From Paenibacillus castaneae (GTDB taxonomy: Bacteria; Bacillota; Bacilli; Paenibacillales; Paenibacillaceae), in assembly GCF_002884445.1 (NCBI RefSeq), contig NZ_KZ614144.1, positions 1,530,202-1,594,201 of the forward strand: a DNA stretch of 64,000 nt, in the 5' to 3' direction. A program made the translations under genes and the position numbers. Shown here piece by piece: positions 60,663-64,000 of this stretch; position 1 is the first letter of the stretch; the number at the start of each line of letters is the position of its first letter. Under the pieces are notes generated by a model. It searched no databases, was not told the DNA's origin, and saw only the letters and a program-made list of their open reading frames with translations.

Positions 60663-62580
60663 TAATATCCGAGGCAATTGGCGGTCGTACAGTGCGTTTT
60701 TCCTGAGCAGCGTATTTTCAGTTATGATTTTCTACATTTATGCCGCTTTTCTTGCGCATCCGGATGTCGTGAGCGGTCATATTATGGCAGCGGGAAAAAT
60801 TGAAAAAGGGATGAAGTTCTGCGAATATATTATTGTTATTTTTTCTTTCTTATTCGTGCTCTATTCCAATTCGGCTTTCCTGAAGACAAGACAGCAGGAA
60901 TTTGGTCTGTTCTCGTTGTTCGGGATGACAAAGTCTCAGCTTAGAAAGCTTGTCATTTATGAGAATGCAGCTATTGCCGTTTTAGCTATTGCTGTAGGTA
61001 TTGGCCTTGGCATGCTGTTTAGCAAGCTTTTCTTCATGGCGCTGGCGGTTCTGCTAAACATGAATGAAACGATTCCATTCGCAGCACCCTTGCAAGCAAT
61101 TGGGCTCACTGCTGGCGGTTTTTTCGCCTTGTTTATGCTCATATCGGCGTGGACTGCGCTTCGGATCGGACGCACCGTAATTATTGATTTGCTGAAGGCG
61201 GGACGCAAGCCGAAGGGAAGGCTAGTATTTTCCCCGTGGCTCGTAGTGGTTGCGGTTGTATGTTTAGCTGTTGCCTATGGATTGGCACTGGTCATGACTA
61301 GTGACACTTTCATATTATTTGCATTACCCATATTAATTACAGTTGTTATAGGGACGTATTTCTTGTTTACGCAGCTAAGCATTGTATTGCTGCGATTCAT
61401 TCAGAAGAGGTCGTCCGTTTATTACAAACGGACGAATATGATTATTTTTGCCCAGCTAGGCTACAAAATCAAAGATAATGCACGCATCCTATTTATTGTA
61501 TCGATCCTAAGTGCAGTCGTTATGACAGCATTGGGCACGGTGTATATTATGCAGATAGGCAGCAAGAAGAGTATGCTTGAGAATTCTCCTTATACGATTG
61601 CTTATATGGAGAAGGGCTTGGAATCACAAGAGGTTATTAATCGGAAGGAATTGAAACGCATTGCTGCACAAGACGGCTTTCCTGTCATTCGTGAAGCGAA
61701 AGCGGTAGGCATCGAGATTGCCGACTTCAAGGTTAAGACAGAACAAGAACAGATGGATTATAAGGGAACACGATCTATTATTATATCAGCGACCGATTAT
61801 AACAAGCTGGCGAAAGCGCTCGGCAAGTCTCCCATACAGCCGGAGAGCGGTAAAGTGACGCTCGTCAAGCAAACCCATGGTAGACCAGGCTTTGGAGAAG
61901 GCAGTGTTAGAGGATTGATCAATGGAAAGGAAATTGATTTAGCGCTGACAGGTACGGTGGATGCAAGAGTTATGAACTGGTTTGACAGCAACTACTACAC
62001 TTTCGTTATGGATGATTTCGCTTATACCAAGCTTCGTTCAAGCGTACCTGATGAGAAGCTCAGCGTCATGTATGGCTTTGAGCTAAGCAATTGGGAGCAT
62101 TCATCGGGCACAGTGGAGAAGCTGCGGGATTTGGTTCCAGAGAAATTTATGGATAAAATGGATTTCCGACGTGCCTCCATTTATGATCAAATGAGGGAGC
62201 AAGTTTCATTAACTCTATTTATCGGCATGTTCATCAGCCTGCTGTTCTTTATCGCTTCCGGCAGCATGATTTACTTTAAGCTCTTTACGGAGCTGCAGGA
62301 TGATCAAGCACAGTTTAAAGCATTAACTCGAATTGGCATGACAAAAGGGGAAATACGCAAAATTGCCGTTACGCAGATCGGTATCATCTTCTATGTACCT
62401 GTCATTGTCGGTATTTTACATGCGCTGTTCGCAATGAAGGCGCTGGATAACTTAATGGAATCATCCAATTGGATCTATTCTTTCGTAGTTATCGGGATTT
62501 ACATTGCAATGCAGACGATTTACTTCCTCGTCGCTTGCAGCAGTTATATGAAGAGTATGCTGCGTGGCGCAGCAGCATAA
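60637..62580 (+). CDS. BceB-type ABC transporter permease
   Basis: The 647-residue permease has ten membrane helices, an FtsX-like arrangement ('FGLFSLFGMTKSQLRKLVIYENA' is the coupling region) and a large extracellular domain of about 200 residues (about 315-515) between helices 7 and 8. That domain is the peptide-recognition region of BceB proteins that remove bacitracin- or lantibiotic-type antibiotics from their lipid II-cycle target. Which drug is handled cannot be read. A strong terminator follows. Confidence 0.92.
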   Translation: MTFRSLALSNIRGNWRSYSAFFLSSVFSVMIFYIYAAFLAHPDVVSGHIMAAGKIEKGMKFCEYIIVIFSFLFVLYSNSAFLKTRQQEFGLFSLFGMTKSQLRKLVIYENAAIAVLAIAVGIGLGMLFSKLFFMALAVLLNMNETIPFAAPLQAIGLTAGGFFALFMLISAWTALRIGRTVIIDLLKAGRKPKGRLVFSPWLVVVAVVCLAVAYGLALVMTSDTFILFALPILITVVIGTYFLFTQLSIVLLRFIQKRSSVYYKRTNMIIFAQLGYKIKDNARILFIVSILSAVVMTALGTVYIMQIGSKKSMLENSPYTIAYMEKGLESQEVINRKELKRIAAQDGFPVIREAKAVGIEIADFKVKTEQEQMDYKGTRSIIISATDYNKLAKALGKSPIQPESGKVTLVKQTHGRPGFGEGSVRGLINGKEIDLALTGTVDARVMNWFDSNYYTFVMDDFAYTKLRSSVPDEKLSVMYGFELSNWEHSSGTVEKLRDLVPEKFMDKMDFRRASIYDQMREQVSLTLFIGMFISLLFFIASGSMIYFKLFTELQDDQAQFKALTRIGMTKGEIRKIAVTQIGIIFYVPVIVGILHALFAMKALDNLMESSNWIYSFVVIGIYIAMQTIYFLVACSSYMKSMLRGAAA

Positions 62581-62586
62581 TTGGAT

Positions 62587-62622
62587 TACCGCATGGTGTA
62601 TAAGCGCCATGCGGTTTTTTTA
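62587..62622 (+). terminator. Rho-independent terminator of the Bce-type operon
   Basis: ACCGCATGG pairs with CCATGCGGT, followed by seven T. Confidence 0.92.
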
Positions 62623-62720
62623 TGTGGAATTGCTTGAGCGACTATTAAATTAAATAGGCATCTCTTTCCAGCCCGTGATAAGCTGTAATTAGCAAAAGGA
62701 GATAGATGGAGGTGCCGTTA

Positions 62721-63578
62721 ATGGGAGAAGAAAATATGGCTGGCAAGCTCGTAGTCGTAACTGGCGCAAACTCTGGTATGGGATTTGCAACAACTGTAGA
62801 GCTTGCGAAGAAGGGGGCTCATATCGTCATGCTGTGCCGCAGCAAGGAACGAGGGGAGCAAGCGCTTGAGAAGGCGCTTTCGCAGAGCGGCAGCACGAAG
62901 CTGGAGCTAGCTATTTGCGATTTAGGCTCGCTTGCGAGCATTCGGAGCTTCGCTGCCTATTTCAAACAAAAGTATAGTCAGCTGGATGTGCTTGTGAACA
63001 ATGCCGGAGTTGTTTCCTTGAAGCGGGCGACGACTGCTGATGGGTTTGAGGCGCAGATCGGCATCAATCATCTAGGTCATTTCCTGTTGACGAACGAGCT
63101 GCTGGAGCTTATTGAACGAGCGCCGCAAGGAAGAATAGTCAACCTATCTTCAGGAGCGCATAAGGCCGGCACGATCCATTTCGAGGATCCTAACTTGACG
63201 AAGGGATATAATGTTGTGAAAGGATATTCCCAATCGAAGCTAGCCAATATTTTATTTACAAAGGAGCTTGCTCGGCGTCTGAGGGATACGAAGATAACCG
63301 TCAACTGCGTCCATCCGGGAGCGGTTGCTACCAGCATTGGAGTAGATCGCAAAACCGGCTTCGGAAAAACAGTACATCGGCTGCTTAAACCCTTTTTTCG
63401 TACAGCGCTTGAAGGTGCAGCGACAGCGATTTACATGGCCTCGAGCAATGAAATAAGCACGACGACCGGCGAATATTTTATAGATAACAAAATAGCGCCT
63501 ACGGCTCGAAGAGCGGATAATGCTGAGCTTGCCGCTAGGTTATGGGTATGGAGCGAGCAGCAGGTGGGTCTGGCATAA
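62721..63578 (+). CDS. SDR-family oxidoreductase (retinol dehydrogenase-like)
   Basis: The 285-residue protein has the cofactor site TGANSGMG, NNAG, the catalytic Ser (in 'IVNLSSGAH'), and Tyr-Lys in 'YSQSKLAN'. 'HLGHFLLTNELL' is typical of the retinol-dehydrogenase/WW-oxidoreductase-like group. The ATG at 62721 has GGAGGTG 6 bp upstream; an ATG at 62706 has AAGGAG only 4 bp upstream. The substrate is unknown. The next gene starts 36 bp after. Confidence 0.9.
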   Translation: MGEENMAGKLVVVTGANSGMGFATTVELAKKGAHIVMLCRSKERGEQALEKALSQSGSTKLELAICDLGSLASIRSFAAYFKQKYSQLDVLVNNAGVVSLKRATTADGFEAQIGINHLGHFLLTNELLELIERAPQGRIVNLSSGAHKAGTIHFEDPNLTKGYNVVKGYSQSKLANILFTKELARRLRDTKITVNCVHPGAVATSIGVDRKTGFGKTVHRLLKPFFRTALEGAATAIYMASSNEISTTTGEYFIDNKIAPTARRADNAELAARLWVWSEQQVGLA

Positions 63579-63613
63579 TGCTTGGCATACGGGTGTGGGA
63601 AAGGGGGGATTCC

Positions 63614-64000
63614 ATGTTTTTAAGGAGAATATGGACTGTTGTTGCGGCCGCTGTAATCTTATTCGTGCTTGAAGCGGCATTAGCGAGTGCTAATGGAGGG
63701 CCATTATATGAACCTGCCGATGGATCAGGACTTTTACAGCTGGATGAGCAATCGAATGTTAGCTTAGTTCGAGAAAAAGTCGTGTTTACCATTCCAAATG
63801 TATCTACTCCCCATCAGAATGAAGCGAAGGTATCGGTTCAATATGAACTTAATAATAAGAATGACTTCATTAAACAATTGGATGTTTTATTCTTTACTCC
63901 ATCATCGCGCAGTTTAACTATCATGGAAGGTAATAAGGTGATTCCTGGGAGTTTGGCAACGGATAGCAAGACACTTAACTGGTATGCTAAACCGCGTTAT
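63614..64000 (+). CDS. Secreted protein, N-terminal part (3' cut by window)
   Basis: From the ATG at 63614 (AAGGGGGG upstream) the frame is open to the window end, 129 codons with no stop. It starts with a signal peptide, basic FLRRIW then a hydrophobic core to about residue 25, cut near 'ALASA'. The mature part is rich in Val, Asn and beta-prone residues ('NVSLVREKVVFTIPN', 'KVSVQYELNNKND') and may be an immunoglobulin-like fold. Its family cannot be named from this piece. It is probably cotranscribed with the SDR gene. Confidence 0.75.
   Translation, partial: MFLRRIWTVVAAAVILFVLEAALASANGGPLYEPADGSGLLQLDEQSNVSLVREKVVFTIPNVSTPHQNEAKVSVQYELNNKNDFIKQLDVLFFTPSSRSLTIMEGNKVIPGSLATDSKTLNWYAKPRY

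Overview
The window reads as chromosomal DNA of an endospore-forming, low-to-mid GC Gram-positive bacterium, most likely of the Paenibacillaceae. The pointers are spore genes (an alpha/beta small acid-soluble protein behind a sigma-G-like promoter, cwlJ-gerQ, a YjcZ-type peptide), a tryptophan T-box ahead of trpS, the futalosine menaquinone enzyme MqnE, several copper-amine-oxidase-type stalk domains and a Bce-type peptide-resistance module. I see no prophage, CRISPR array, insertion sequence, rRNA or tRNA. Most of it is ordinary core and accessory chromosome.

Layout. 1-5.8 kb: end of a Gfo/Idh/MocA oxidoreductase, a PadR/DUF1700/DUF4097 envelope-stress-type operon, then cell-wall genes (amidase, CAP protein, LysM-3D protein, NodB deacetylase). 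5.9-11.8 kb: a fumarylacetoacetate hydrolase-family enzyme, a FhuF-like iron reductase behind a Fur-box promoter, a chemotaxis receptor, and a YcgR/YcgQ-type permease pair behind a Zur-like box. 11.9-20.2 kb: trpS with its T-box, spore genes, heme/copper assembly genes ctaB and sco, a Toprim protein and an MFS transporter. 20.3-27.9 kb: a membrane protein, a transglutaminase-like protein, a class B penicillin-binding protein, and an mntABCD-type metal importer. 28-36.4 kb: an orphan solute-binding lipoprotein, HAD, DUF456 and ThuA genes, a MurJ/SpoVB-family flippase, and a sulfonate/nitrate-type ABC importer. 36.6-44.9 kb: an OmpR/histidine kinase pair, a deacetylase lipoprotein gene broken by an in-frame stop, a stalk-domain lipoprotein, a thioredoxin-like protein, ctaA, a HEPN protein and an SDR. 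45-48.5 kb: Fe-S genes (NifU-type, HesB/IscA-type), YuzB, a YutJ-type flavoprotein and mqnE.

The most interesting part is 49.6-57.7 kb, an apparent anaerobic module: pflB-pflA, a divergent NreA-type GAF gene, an NreC-type regulator and its PAS kinase, an orphan NirD-like protein, a FocA/NirC channel and a Crp-family regulator. A dyad of the form TCAGG-N6-CCTGA, which fits the known NreC site (AGGG-N4-CCCT), lies between pflB and nreA (twice) and before the nirD-like/focA pair. This suggests that the Nre-like system here controls pyruvate-formate lyase and formate or nitrite passage, although no nitrate reductase genes are in view. The kinase has a single cysteine, so it cannot carry the four-cysteine Fe-S cluster of staphylococcal NreB.

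57.8-62.6 kb holds a complete BceRS-BceAB-type module preceded by three 38-bp tandem hairpin repeats. The window ends with an SDR and the start of a secreted protein cut by the window edge.
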